Below, piece after piece: positions 1 to 8,620 of a DNA stretch of 64,000 nucleotides. Both the position numbers and the translations under genes were made by a program. The stretch is from Mycolicibacterium diernhoferi (lineage in GTDB: Bacteria; Actinomycetota; Actinomycetes; Mycobacteriales; Mycobacteriaceae): NCBI RefSeq assembly GCF_019456655.1, contig NZ_CP080332.1, forward strand, positions 5,084,001-5,148,000, given 5' to 3'. The notes beneath the pieces are model-generated. The model was not told where the DNA came from. It saw only the letters and a program-made list of their open reading frames with translations, and searched no databases. How positions within the stretch are numbered: position 1 is the first letter of the stretch; every line of letters starts with the position of its first letter.

Positions 1-584
1 GCACGGTGCACGTGATGATCGGCGATGTCGCCGGCCACGGCCCCGATGAGGCGGCACTCGGGGTGGCCCTGCGCATCGGCTGGCGCGCGCTGACCTTCGC
101 CGGCCTGCGCGGCAACGAGCGGATGCGCGAACTCGACCGGATCCTGACGACCGAACGCCCGAGCCGGGGGATCTTCGCCACGCTGCTGAGCGTGGCGTTG
201 GAACCCGACAGCGGACGCTTCACCGCGGTCCGGGCCGGCCACCCCGGCATGCTGTTGCAGGGCGACGGGACGGTGGACTGGCTCGAACCCAAGCCCGGCG
301 CGGCACTCGGCCTCGGCGCCCGGGAATGGCCGGTCGAACATTACGAGCTACCCGAGGGGTACGGCCTGCTACTGCTCACCGACGGTTTGTTCGAGGGCCA
401 CTCCGGCCGCGGCGATGAACGCCTCGGGGAGCAGGGGCTGCTGGCGATGGCGCGATCCCTGGCCCACCTGCCCGGCCGCGACTTCGTGGAGGGCCTCATC
501 GAGCACGCCGAATCCCGGGCACAACTGCACGGCGGGCTCACCGACGATATCGCCGTGATCCGGGTGGAGCGTTCAAGCTCATGA
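1..584 (+). CDS. RsbU-like PP2C serine phosphatase (5' truncated)
   Basis: This is the C-terminal part of a SpoIIE/RsbU-type PPM phosphatase; the reading frame is open at the window edge, so the N-terminus is missing. The metal-binding signatures of the family are present: GDVAGHG near the start, TDG in LLLLTDGLFEGH and the terminal DD in LTDDIAVIRV. Such phosphatases dephosphorylate a STAS anti-anti-sigma factor and so free a sigma factor. The stop codon overlaps the start of the next gene (ATGA), so it heads a three-gene operon with a histidine kinase and a receiver protein. The missing N-terminus may be a receiver domain, as in many RsbU-like proteins, but this cannot be seen here. Confidence 0.88.
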   Translation, partial: TVHVMIGDVAGHGPDEAALGVALRIGWRALTFAGLRGNERMRELDRILTTERPSRGIFATLLSVALEPDSGRFTAVRAGHPGMLLQGDGTVDWLEPKPGAALGLGAREWPVEHYELPEGYGLLLLTDGLFEGHSGRGDERLGEQGLLAMARSLAHLPGRDFVEGLIEHAESRAQLHGGLTDDIAVIRVERSSS

Positions 585-2155
585 AGCTGACCGTGCAGGG
601 CTGGCAGAACCTTGTGCTCTCCGTCATCGGTCTGGTGGTGCTGGTCGGCGCGATCGGCGCCACCGTCCTGGTGAGCCGGGCCGACACGGTGTCCAACGAG
701 ATCCGCGACACGATTCAGCCGGCGCGCATCGCCGCCTATCAGTTGCAGGCCGCGCTGCGGGATCAGGAAACCGCGGTCCGCGGCTACCTGCTCACCGCCG
801 ACCCTCGATTCCTGGACCCCTACAACGACGGGCGCACCGCCGAGGCTGCTGCGGCCCAACAGATCCGGGACAGCCTGTCCTCGTACCCCGACCTGCTCGC
901 CGATCTCGACGCGATCGATGCGGCCGCCGCGACCTGGCGCGCCGAATACGCCGACCCCATGGTCACCAGCGTCGTGCCGGCCAATCCGGCCGACGTCTCC
1001 GAGCAGAACTCCGAAGAGGGCAGGGTGCTCTTCGACCGTCTTCGCGATCTGTTCGCCGGGCAGAACGAGCACCTCAGCGAGGCCCGGGTGGCCGGTCTGG
1101 CACATCTGGACCAGATCCGCGGCTGGCGGGACGCGGTCATGCTGACGATGATCCTGGCCTTCTTCACGATGGCGGTGCTGCTGGCGGTGGTGATCCGCAC
1201 GGCCGTCTCGGCACCGCTGGGAGCGCTGGCCGCCGCCTGCCGTCGGATCACCGAGGGCAACTTCGGTGAGCGCATCATTCCGCGCGGGCCCCGCGACATC
1301 CGGGCGATCGGCGCCAGTGTCGAGGACATGCGGCAGCGGATCGTGGATGAACTCGAGGTATCCCAGACCGCGAAGGCCGCGCTCGCCGAACAGGCCGATG
1401 AGTTGCGGCGCTCGAACGCCGAACTCGAGCAGTTCGCCTACGTCGCATCCCACGATCTGCAGGAGCCGCTGCGCAAGGTGGCCTCCTTCTGTCAGCTGCT
1501 GGAGAAGCGCTACGGCGACAAACTCGATGAGCGCGGTACCGAATACATCGGTTTCGCCGTCGACGGCGCCAAACGGATGCAGGTGCTGATCAACGATCTG
1601 CTGACCTTCTCGCGGGTCGGGCGGCTCAACGCGAAGACCACCGAGGTGGACCTCAACTCCGTCGTCGATGCCGCCATGGGCAATCTGACCACCGCGATCG
1701 GCGAGTCGGGGGCGCAGATCGTGCGCCCGGCCGAGCCGCTGCCCACCATCGACGGCGACCCGACGCTACTGGTCATGGTGTGGCAGAACCTGATCGGCAA
1801 CGCCGTGAAGTTCCACCGCGAGGGTGTACCGCCCCGCATCGAGATCGAGTGCCGCGAAGGCACCGGTGAGCATGCCGACAAGTACCTGTTCACGGTGACC
1901 GACAACGGGATCGGCATCGGCGAGGAGTTCGCCGACAAGGTGTTCGTCATCTTCCAGCGGCTGCACGGCCGCGATGCGTACTCCGGCACCGGGATCGGGC
2001 TGGCGCTGTGCAAGAAGATCGTGGAGTACCACGGCGGGACGATCTGGATCGACACGTCCTATCAGGACGGGACACGATTCCAGTTCACCTTGCCCCTGAC
2101 CCCCACCACCGCGCCCAACGACGCGTTGGCACCCCTGCTGGAAGGAACCCGATGA
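581..2155 (+). CDS. CHASE3/HAMP sensor histidine kinase
   Basis: A 524-residue membrane sensor kinase. An N-terminal membrane helix (about 10-33) precedes a roughly 150-residue CHASE3-like extracytoplasmic domain, a second helix (about 187-208), a HAMP linker, a HisKA domain and a HATPase. The phospho-acceptor is His291 in VASHDLQEP, a phytochrome-like H-box. The ATP-binding N-box (QNLIGNAVKF), G1 (DNGIGIG) and G2 (GTGIGLAL) are intact. It overlaps the phosphatase gene and the following receiver gene by 4 bases each, implying translational coupling. It probably signals to the adjacent receiver. The ligand is unknown. Confidence 0.93.
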   Translation: MKLTVQGWQNLVLSVIGLVVLVGAIGATVLVSRADTVSNEIRDTIQPARIAAYQLQAALRDQETAVRGYLLTADPRFLDPYNDGRTAEAAAAQQIRDSLSSYPDLLADLDAIDAAAATWRAEYADPMVTSVVPANPADVSEQNSEEGRVLFDRLRDLFAGQNEHLSEARVAGLAHLDQIRGWRDAVMLTMILAFFTMAVLLAVVIRTAVSAPLGALAAACRRITEGNFGERIIPRGPRDIRAIGASVEDMRQRIVDELEVSQTAKAALAEQADELRRSNAELEQFAYVASHDLQEPLRKVASFCQLLEKRYGDKLDERGTEYIGFAVDGAKRMQVLINDLLTFSRVGRLNAKTTEVDLNSVVDAAMGNLTTAIGESGAQIVRPAEPLPTIDGDPTLLVMVWQNLIGNAVKFHREGVPPRIEIECREGTGEHADKYLFTVTDNGIGIGEEFADKVFVIFQRLHGRDAYSGTGIGLALCKKIVEYHGGTIWIDTSYQDGTRFQFTLPLTPTTAPNDALAPLLEGTR

Positions 2156-2598
2156 GCTATCCCGATGACACCCGCGCGATTGACATCCTGCTCGTCGAGG
2201 ACGACCCGGGCGATGAGCTGATCACCCGGGAGGCTTTCGAGCACAACAAGATCAAGAACAATCTGCATGTCGCCCACGACGGCGAGGAGGGCCTGGACTT
2301 CCTCTACCGGCGCGGCGCCTACGCCGATGCGCCCCGGCCCGATCTGATCCTGCTCGATCTCAATCTGCCCAAGTACGACGGCCGGCAACTGCTGGAGCAG
2401 ATCAAGTCCGACGCCGATCTGTGCCACATCCCGATCGTGGTGCTGACGACGTCGTCGGCCGAAGAGGACATCCTGCGCAGCTACAAGCTGCACGCCAATG
2501 CCTACGTGACCAAACCCGTCGACCTCGATCAGTTCATGAGCGCGGTACGCCAGATCGACGAGTTCTTCGTTCAGGTCGTGCGGCTGCCGCAGTTCTGA
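2152..2598 (+). CDS. Rcp1-like single-domain response regulator
   Basis: A 148-residue stand-alone receiver with no output domain. It has the acidic pair VEDD (Asp17/18), the phospho-acceptor Asp69 in LLDLNLP and Lys121 in VTKPVD. The start is the ATG of the ATGA overlap with the kinase gene; an in-frame extension to 2008 lies wholly inside that gene and is rejected. Rcp1-like receivers are the usual partners of phytochrome-type kinases. Here the output is probably passed on to the RsbU-like phosphatase or another partner protein (inference). The 3' end overlaps the convergent RsbW-like gene by 28 bases. Confidence 0.92.
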   Translation: MSYPDDTRAIDILLVEDDPGDELITREAFEHNKIKNNLHVAHDGEEGLDFLYRRGAYADAPRPDLILLDLNLPKYDGRQLLEQIKSDADLCHIPIVVLTTSSAEEDILRSYKLHANAYVTKPVDLDQFMSAVRQIDEFFVQVVRLPQF

Positions 2599-3020
2599 GC
2601 GATGTCATCCCAGTGCAGGCGCACCTCGGTGCCTGCCGGGGTGGAGTCGATCTCGGTGCGGTCGGTGAGCGCGTGCATCAACGGGATTCCCCGACCCCGC
2701 GCCGGATTGTGCACGTTCTGATCCTTGACCCGCCAGCGTCCCTCATCGCTGACCGTCACGGTGAGCACGGAGGTGTCCGGGTCGTGGGCGGCACGCACAT
2801 GCATCGGGCCGGGCTGGTCGGCGCCGTCATAGGCGAACTCGGCCGCGTTGGCGAGAGCCTCGTAGACGGCCAGCAGCACATCACTGGACTTCTCGGCGTC
2901 CAGCAGAAAATACTGCTGCAGCCAGTGGGCAAGCTCCTGCCGGATCTGGGACGCGAGTTCGGGTCCGGCGATGACGCCGATCTTCGCGAATGCTGCTGCG
3001 GAATCGCCTTGCTCTGTCAT
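2571..3020 (-). CDS. RsbW-like anti-sigma factor / serine kinase
   Basis: A 149-residue single-domain GHKL ATPase of the RsbW/SpoIIAB class. The N-box is YEALANAAEFAYDG, the G1-like box is VSDEGRW and the glycine-rich lid is ARGRGIPLM. Family members bind a sigma factor and phosphorylate a STAS antagonist. The gene follows the STAS gene by 33 bases on the same strand, the usual rsbV-rsbW order. It converges on the two-component operon. No sigma factor gene follows it, so its target must be encoded elsewhere. Confidence 0.9.
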   Translation of the reverse strand: MTEQGDSAAAFAKIGVIAGPELASQIRQELAHWLQQYFLLDAEKSSDVLLAVYEALANAAEFAYDGADQPGPMHVRAAHDPDTSVLTVTVSDEGRWRVKDQNVHNPARGRGIPLMHALTDRTEIDSTPAGTEVRLHWDDIAQNCGSRTT

Positions 3021-3053
3021 GTCGACCTGCTGGCTACCCGTTCGCTGAGTTTT

Positions 3054-3416
3054 CTAACTCTGCAAGGCGGCCAAGGCATCATCAAGGGTCGCGTAGAGGT
3101 CGACGACATCGGCGATACCGACCAGTTTGAGTGGTCGGCTGGTGGCCGGGCCGTCCGCGACGACAACGAGTTTCACGGCCGGAGCGAGGTCACCGTGGGT
3201 GGCCACCAGGACGCCCATGCCCGCCGAGGCGAGGAATTCGACCTCGGTGAAATCCACCACGATGGCCGATGGCTCGCCCGTTGCGGCAGACCCGATGGCC
3301 GCCTCCAACTTCGGCGCGGTGATCATGTCCACCGTCCCGCTCACCGCGACCACGCTGATATCACCCACGCGGCGTTCCTGGATGTCCCCGTTGGCCGGTC
3401 CCGGCTGGTTACTCAT
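3054..3416 (-). CDS. STAS-domain anti-anti-sigma factor (RsbV-like)
   Basis: A 120-residue STAS protein: VGDISVVAVSGTVDMITAPK followed by the EVEFLASAGMGVLVAT segment that carries the conserved phosphorylatable serine in the SAGMG context. The start chosen is the second of two adjacent ATG codons because GGAGG (3421-3425) is 4 bases from it and only 1 base from the first. Phosphorylation by the neighbouring RsbW-like kinase and dephosphorylation by the RsbU-like phosphatase would make a partner-switching module. Confidence 0.9.
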   Translation of the reverse strand: MSNQPGPANGDIQERRVGDISVVAVSGTVDMITAPKLEAAIGSAATGEPSAIVVDFTEVEFLASAGMGVLVATHGDLAPAVKLVVVADGPATSRPLKLVGIADVVDLYATLDDALAALQS

Positions 3417-3447
3417 CATTCCTCCGCTGTCTCCGAGCACCCGGAGT

Positions 3448-4659
3448 CTAGCTGCGCGTCGCCGACGCGCAGACCAGATCCTGGTCTCGGGCTTCCTCAT
3501 CGTAATCACGCCGTCGCACGTGACTGACCTCGGACGCGATGACCGCGACCAGGATGGACACCGACGCGGCGGCCAGCAGCACCGGAAATCCGTGCGGTAG
3601 CGCCGCCGCGCCGATCAGCGGCGCGATGGAGATACCGAGGTACATCGCCGTCGAGTACCACGCCAGTGCCACGTTCGCGAAGCGCGGATCGATGAGCGCG
3701 AGGCGGACCTGGATGGCCACCGACGCGGCGAACCCGGACACGCCGGACAGCGCGAAGCACAGCGCGGTGGCGAGGTAGGAACCGTGGGCGGGGATGAGCG
3801 CGAGGAAGGCCAGGGTCTGGCCCGCCAGCACGATCTCCAGGGTGCGCCGGGTGCCGAGACGATCCGCCAGCCGGCCGCCCAGGAAATTGCCCACGACGCC
3901 GGCGAGTCCGTAGACCAGCAGCAGCGCCGCGAGCCGGGTGTGGTCACCGCCGGTGGCGTCGTGGGTGATCACGGCGCTGAAGATGTAGACCATGTTGAAC
4001 GCCAGCGTCATCAACAGCGAGGCGGCGATGGCGAAGACGACCCGCCGGTCCCCCAGCACGGTGGCGCGCGACCGCAGGTTCACCCCTGCGCCGCGCGGCA
4101 CGTCGCGCACCACGAACAGCATGGTGGGCACCAGCACCGCGGCCATCCCGGCCAGCACCGACAGGGGCAGCCGCCAGCCGCCGATATCGGCCAGCGCGGT
4201 GCCGACCGGCGAACCGACCGCCATGGCCAGGGTGAAGCCCAGGCCGACCACCGAAATGGCCCGGCCCCGCTGCGCCGGCTGGACCAGCGCGGGGGCGGCG
4301 GCGAGCGCCGGGGGCACCAGCGCCGCCCCACCGAACGCCGCGACGACGCGGCCCGCGGTGAACATCGGGAAGCTGGTCGCGGCCGCGGCCAGGAAGGTGC
4401 CCGCCGCGATGAGTACCAGACCGGTGGCCATCACCCGTTCCGGGGCGAACCGGCCGCAGGTGACCGACACCAGCGGTGACGCGACAGCGACCACGGCGGC
4501 GTAGATGGAGATGGAGTAGCCGACGGTGCCCGGGCCGACGCCGAGGGTGTGCGCGATCTGCGGCAGCACACCGGCGATGACGAAGGCGTTGGTGCCGACC
4601 ACGAACAGGCCGAGCGCCAGCAGGCTGAGCCGCAGCACGCTCGCTCTGGCCAGCCTCAC
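3448..4659 (-). CDS. MFS drug/metabolite exporter
   Basis: A 403-residue major facilitator with 12 predicted helices in the arrangement of Cmx/AraJ-type drug:H+ antiporters. The N-terminus is LSLLALGLFVVGTNAFVIAG, and a motif-A-like loop GGRLADRLGTRR lies at the second-half loop 8-9. Substrate unknown. It ends 31 bases before the STAS gene on the same strand, so some read-through into the anti-sigma pair is possible. Confidence 0.87.
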   Translation of the reverse strand: MRLARASVLRLSLLALGLFVVGTNAFVIAGVLPQIAHTLGVGPGTVGYSISIYAAVVAVASPLVSVTCGRFAPERVMATGLVLIAAGTFLAAAATSFPMFTAGRVVAAFGGAALVPPALAAAPALVQPAQRGRAISVVGLGFTLAMAVGSPVGTALADIGGWRLPLSVLAGMAAVLVPTMLFVVRDVPRGAGVNLRSRATVLGDRRVVFAIAASLLMTLAFNMVYIFSAVITHDATGGDHTRLAALLLVYGLAGVVGNFLGGRLADRLGTRRTLEIVLAGQTLAFLALIPAHGSYLATALCFALSGVSGFAASVAIQVRLALIDPRFANVALAWYSTAMYLGISIAPLIGAAALPHGFPVLLAAASVSILVAVIASEVSHVRRRDYDEEARDQDLVCASATRS

Positions 4660-4747
4660 CCGATCTTCACCTCACGCCGAATCCGCACTCCGCCGAATCA
4701 GCGGTACCTCAGCGTACCAGGGGTTTTGCCGCTCGATCACCTCGAGC

Positions 4748-5356
4748 TCAGGCCGCCTCCATGGCCAGCAGCACGGCCTTGGCGGCGGCTCCGCCGGCGT
4801 ACTGCCCGATCGAACCGTCGGTGCGAACCACCCGATGACACGGGATGACCACCGGCAGCGGATTGCGGGCGCAGGCGCTGCCCACCGCCCGCACCGCCCG
4901 GGGACTGCCGACCGATGCCGCGAGGGCGGCGTAGCTCTCGCGGTGCCCGTACTCGATGCGCTGCAGCTGCTCCACGACCTTGCGCCGGAAGCCGTCGGTC
5001 AGTTGCAGATCCAGGGCGAGGTCGAAGCGGGTGCGCACACCGCGCAGATACTCGTCGATCTCGGCCGCGGCGTCGTCGAGCCGGGCCGGCGCGTGCAGTA
5101 CCCGTGGGCTGATCCGCTGGGCGAGCGAGGCCAGCTCGGGGCTCTCCCCGGCCTGGCCGAGGAACGCGACCCGCACCAGACCGACGGGGGTGCGCGCCAG
5201 CAGCAGCCGGCCGATCGCGGTGTCCAGGGTCCGGTACGCCACGTCGAGCAGCCCGGCGTCACCCGCATCGTGTTCCAGGCGCCGGTGCAACCGGGCCAGC
5301 GTGGCCTCGTCGGCCGGCACCGCATCGAAGATCGCCGCGTTGAAATTCTCGGTCAT
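4748..5356 (-). CDS. ogt: O6-alkylguanine-DNA alkyltransferase, Ogt family
   Basis: A 202-residue suicide DNA repair protein that moves alkyl groups from O6-alkylguanine to its own cysteine. The active site PCHR is present (Cys173 in VIPCHRVVR), with the helix-turn-helix region SYAALAASVGSPRAVRAVGSA ahead of it. The N-terminal domain matches Ogt-type proteins, and there is no AraC-like Ada domain. The start is the ATG overlapping the stop of the upstream sigma factor gene (ATGA); an upstream extension lies inside that gene and is rejected. It is probably expressed from the sigma factor's transcript. Confidence 0.92.
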   Translation of the reverse strand: MTENFNAAIFDAVPADEATLARLHRRLEHDAGDAGLLDVAYRTLDTAIGRLLLARTPVGLVRVAFLGQAGESPELASLAQRISPRVLHAPARLDDAAAEIDEYLRGVRTRFDLALDLQLTDGFRRKVVEQLQRIEYGHRESYAALAASVGSPRAVRAVGSACARNPLPVVIPCHRVVRTDGSIGQYAGGAAAKAVLLAMEAA

Positions 5357-5832
5357 GCTCGCTCCTTCAGATAGGTGGTGCGCAGCGTCTTGATGCCGTC
5401 GGCCGCGGCGCGGCGGGCGGCCTCGGCGGACCCACCGAGCAGGCCGGCGATCTCGACATAGGGCAGACCCGCCAGGTGGCGGTAGGCCAGGGTGCGGCGC
5501 TGTTTGTCCGGCAGCGCGGCGAGGGCGGCCCACAGGTCCGGGTCGGCAGCGTCGGCGTCTTGGGTGTGTCCCGTCTCCGGGACCTCGGCCACCGGGGCCG
5601 GCGCCCGCGAGATTGCGCGGCCGACGTCGATGGACCGGCGGTGCGCGATCGTCACCAGCCAGGCCTCGATGTTCGTCTCCGGCGCCAGGTCCGGATAGGC
5701 GTGCAGGGCGGAGAGGAAGGTTTCCGACCAGGCATCGTCAGCCTCGACCGGACCGACGACGGCCCGGCACACCCGCAGCACCAGCGGGCCGTACTCGGTC
5801 ACGATGTCCTCGAAGGGTCGGTCCACGGTCAC
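5353..5832 (-). CDS. ECF-type RNA polymerase sigma factor
   Basis: About 159 residues when started at the GTG giving (M)TVDRPFEDIV. Region 2 is FEDIVTEYGPLVLRVCRAVV through WLVTIAHRRSIDVGR. Region 4 is LPDKQRRTLAYRHLAGL followed by an HTH (PYVEIAGLLGGSAEAARRAA). Region 2 and region 4 are joined by an Asp/Pro-rich linker. Possible starts lie as far upstream as 5919, but the extra segment is basic and overlaps the divergent thiolase promoter. It overlaps ogt by 4 bases, so sigma factor and alkylation-repair protein are made together. No anti-sigma gene is adjacent. Confidence 0.85.
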   Translation of the reverse strand: MTVDRPFEDIVTEYGPLVLRVCRAVVGPVEADDAWSETFLSALHAYPDLAPETNIEAWLVTIAHRRSIDVGRAISRAPAPVAEVPETGHTQDADAADPDLWAALAALPDKQRRTLAYRHLAGLPYVEIAGLLGGSAEAARRAAADGIKTLRTTYLKERA

Positions 5833-5917
5833 ATTCTGTAGACGTCCGGGCGCGACCGAACGTGAGATCGGAGAGTTCCCCCGACTGACTCTCTTAGTTG
5901 TAGTAGCCTCGGCCCGC

Positions 5918-7117
5918 ATGAGTTCCTCGGTGTGGATCCTCGGCGGGTATCAGAGCGACTTCGCACGCAACCTGCACCGCGAGGGCCGCGATCTGGCCGA
6001 CCTGACCGCCGAGGTCGTCACCGGCACGCTGTCGGCGGCCCGCACGCCGGCCTCCGACATCGGCGTCGTGCACGTCGCCAACGCCTTCGGGGAGTTGTTC
6101 GCCGGCCAGGGCCATCTGGGCGCCATGCCGGCCACCGTCGAGGACGCCCTGTGGGACGTCCCGGCGTCCCGGCACGAGGCGGCCTGCGCCTCGGGCAGCG
6201 TCGCGGTGCTGGCCGCCATCGCCGATCTGCGCTCCGGCGCCTACGACAGCGCACTGGTCGTGGGCGTGGAACTGGAGAAGGCGGTACCCGGCGACACGGC
6301 CGCGGCCCACCTCGGCACCGCCGCCTGGACCGGGCACGAGGGCGCCGACGCGACGTTCATGTGGCCGTACATGTTCTCCGCCGTGGCCGACGAGTACGAC
6401 CGCCGCTACGGCCTCGACGACGCGCACCTGGACGCCATCTCGGCATTGAACTACGCCAATGCCCGGGCCAACCCGAATGCCCAGACCCGCGACTGGTCGG
6501 CGCCCTCCGCCAATCCGGTTGTGGAGGGCCGCATCCGGCGCCTGGACTGCAGCCAGATGACCGACGGCGGTGCGGGCCTGGTGCTGGTCAACGACGCCTA
6601 CCTGCGCACCCACCCGGGCGCCCGACCGCTCGGGCGCGTGGAGGGCTGGGGACACCGCACCGTCGGCCTGGGTCTGCGCCAGAAGCTCGACCGCAGCGCC
6701 GGGGAACCCTATGTGCTGCCGCATGTGCGCAGGGCCGCCCTCGACGCATTCGACCGGGCGCGCATCACCCTCGACGACCTGGACGGCATCGAGGTGCACG
6801 ACTGCTTCACGCCCAGCGAGTATCTGGCCATCGACCACATCGGACTCACCGGTCCTGGCGAATCCTGGAAGGCCATCGAGAACGGCGAGATCGCGATCGG
6901 CGGGCGGCTGCCGGTCAACCCCAGCGGCGGGCTGATCGGCGGCGGCCACCCGGTCGGCGCCACCGGCGTCCGGATGCTGCTCGACGCCGCCAAACAGGTC
7001 AGTGGCACCGCCGGCGCCTATCAGGTCGACGGCGCGAAGACGTTCGCCACCCTGAACTTCGGCGGCAGCACCGCCACCACCGTGAGCTTCGTCATCCGTT
7101 CCGCCAGGGAGGTCTGA
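5918..7117 (+). CDS. Thiolase, SCP-x/acetyl-CoA acetyltransferase type
   Basis: A 399-residue thiolase-fold protein. The nucleophilic cysteine is in EAACASGSVAV, the family HDCF motif is in EVHDCFTPSE, and the C-terminal GGGHPVGATG loop carries the catalytic His. This pattern fits the non-specific lipid-transfer (SCP-x-like) thiolases rather than canonical FadA. The start is the ATG giving SSSVWILGGYQSDF. Its stop abuts the next gene with no gap. It probably cleaves or condenses an acyl-CoA made available by the same operon; the substrate is unknown. Confidence 0.9.
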   Translation: MSSSVWILGGYQSDFARNLHREGRDLADLTAEVVTGTLSAARTPASDIGVVHVANAFGELFAGQGHLGAMPATVEDALWDVPASRHEAACASGSVAVLAAIADLRSGAYDSALVVGVELEKAVPGDTAAAHLGTAAWTGHEGADATFMWPYMFSAVADEYDRRYGLDDAHLDAISALNYANARANPNAQTRDWSAPSANPVVEGRIRRLDCSQMTDGGAGLVLVNDAYLRTHPGARPLGRVEGWGHRTVGLGLRQKLDRSAGEPYVLPHVRRAALDAFDRARITLDDLDGIEVHDCFTPSEYLAIDHIGLTGPGESWKAIENGEIAIGGRLPVNPSGGLIGGGHPVGATGVRMLLDAAKQVSGTAGAYQVDGAKTFATLNFGGSTATTVSFVIRSAREV

Positions 7118-8620
7118 GTGAATACCGAGATCGTCACCAAGTTCCTGTCCACACTGCCCGAGGACGACGACCACCCGTACCGCACCGGAGCCTGGCGCCC
7201 GCAGACCAGCGAGTGGAACGCCGACGATCTGGTCGCCGTCGAGGGTGAGATCCCCGCCGATCTGGACGGGGTGTATCTGCGCAACACCGAGAACCCGCTG
7301 CATCCGGCGTTCAAGGCCTATCACCCGTTCGACGGCGACGGCATGCTGCACATCGTCGGCTTCCGGGACGGTAAGGCATTCTACCGCAACAGGTTCGTCC
7401 GCACCGACGGCTTCCTGGCCGAGAACGAGGCCGGCGGGCCGCTGTGGCCGGGCATCGCCGAACCCGTGGAATTCGCCAAGCGCGAGCACGGCTGGGGCGC
7501 GCGCACCTTGATGAAGGACGCCTCCAGCACCGATATCGCGGTGCACCGCGGGGTCGCACTGAGCAGCTTCTACCAGTGCGGCGATCTGTACCGCATCGAC
7601 CCGTACACCGGCGACACCCTGGGCAAGGAGGGCTGGCGCGGGGGCTTTCCCACCGATCTGGGCGTGTCGGCGCACCCCAAGGTGGACGACGCCACCGGCG
7701 AGTTGCTGTTCTTCAACTACGGCAAGGACGCGCCCTACCTGCACTACGGGGTGGTCGACGACACCAACTCCGTGGTGCACTACGTGGACGTCGAACTACC
7801 CGGGCCGCGGCTGCCCCACGATATGGCGTTCACCGAGAACTACGTGATCCTCAACGACTTTCCGCTGTTCTGGGACGCAGAGTTTCTCAAGCACAATGTG
7901 CACCTGCCGCGCCTGCACCGCGATATGCCGTCCCGGTTCGCGGTGCTGCCGCGCCGCGGCGGGCCCGGCGATGTGTTGTGGTTCGAGGCCGACACCACCT
8001 ACGTCCTGCACTTCACCAACGCCTACGAGGACGGCGACGAGATCGTGCTGGACGGCTTCTTCCAGGGTGACCCCGAACCCACCGAGGGCGCCGCCTTCGG
8101 GATGAACCCCAAGTGGCAGCGCATCTTCCGCGGTCTGTCGCTGGACGGCATGCAGACCCGACTGCACCGGTGGCGGTTCAACCTGGTGACCGGCCAGACG
8201 CGCGAGGAGCAACTGTCCGACAGCATCACCGAGTTCGGCATGATCAACTCGGCCTACGCCGGCCGGCCCTACCGCTACACCTACGCCGCCACCGGCAAGC
8301 CCGGCTGGTTCCTGTTCAACGGGCTGGTCCGCCACGATCTACACACCGGCGCCGAGCAGCGGTTCGCGTTCGCCGACGGCGTCTACGGCAGCGAGACCGC
8401 CATGGCGCCCCGTGTCGGGGGCGCCGGCGAGGACGACGGGTATCTGGTCACGCTCACCACCGACATGAACGCCGACGCCTCCTACTGCCTGGTCTTCGAT
8501 GCGGCCCGGCTCTCCGATGGCCCGGTGTGCAAACTCGCTCTGCCCGAACGGATCTCCAGCGGTACCCATTGCACCTGGGCGGCCGGCGACGAACTGCGAC
8601 GCTGGGTGGGCGTTGACTAG
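7118..8620 (+). CDS. Carotenoid/stilbene cleavage oxygenase (RPE65 family)
   Basis: A 500-residue non-heme iron dioxygenase of the carotenoid oxygenase family. Candidates for the four iron-binding histidines lie in SAHPKVD, LPHDMAF, the VLHFTNAY segment and the C-terminal SSGTHCTWAAG. The early HPFDGDGMLH motif is typical of the family. Members cut a conjugated double bond of carotenoids or of lignin-derived stilbenes. The GTG start follows the thiolase stop directly. Being fused into one operon with a thiolase and an HxlR regulator suggests a catabolic or apocarotenoid pathway (inference). Confidence 0.92.
   Translation: MNTEIVTKFLSTLPEDDDHPYRTGAWRPQTSEWNADDLVAVEGEIPADLDGVYLRNTENPLHPAFKAYHPFDGDGMLHIVGFRDGKAFYRNRFVRTDGFLAENEAGGPLWPGIAEPVEFAKREHGWGARTLMKDASSTDIAVHRGVALSSFYQCGDLYRIDPYTGDTLGKEGWRGGFPTDLGVSAHPKVDDATGELLFFNYGKDAPYLHYGVVDDTNSVVHYVDVELPGPRLPHDMAFTENYVILNDFPLFWDAEFLKHNVHLPRLHRDMPSRFAVLPRRGGPGDVLWFEADTTYVLHFTNAYEDGDEIVLDGFFQGDPEPTEGAAFGMNPKWQRIFRGLSLDGMQTRLHRWRFNLVTGQTREEQLSDSITEFGMINSAYAGRPYRYTYAATGKPGWFLFNGLVRHDLHTGAEQRFAFADGVYGSETAMAPRVGGAGEDDGYLVTLTTDMNADASYCLVFDAARLSDGPVCKLALPERISSGTHCTWAAGDELRRWVGVD

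Noticed and set aside
5894..7780. 628-codon open frame on the minus strand over the thiolase and oxygenase genes
   Set aside because: It is the antisense shadow of two well-recognised plus-strand enzymes in high-GC DNA; its translation is Gly/Val/His-rich with no domain.
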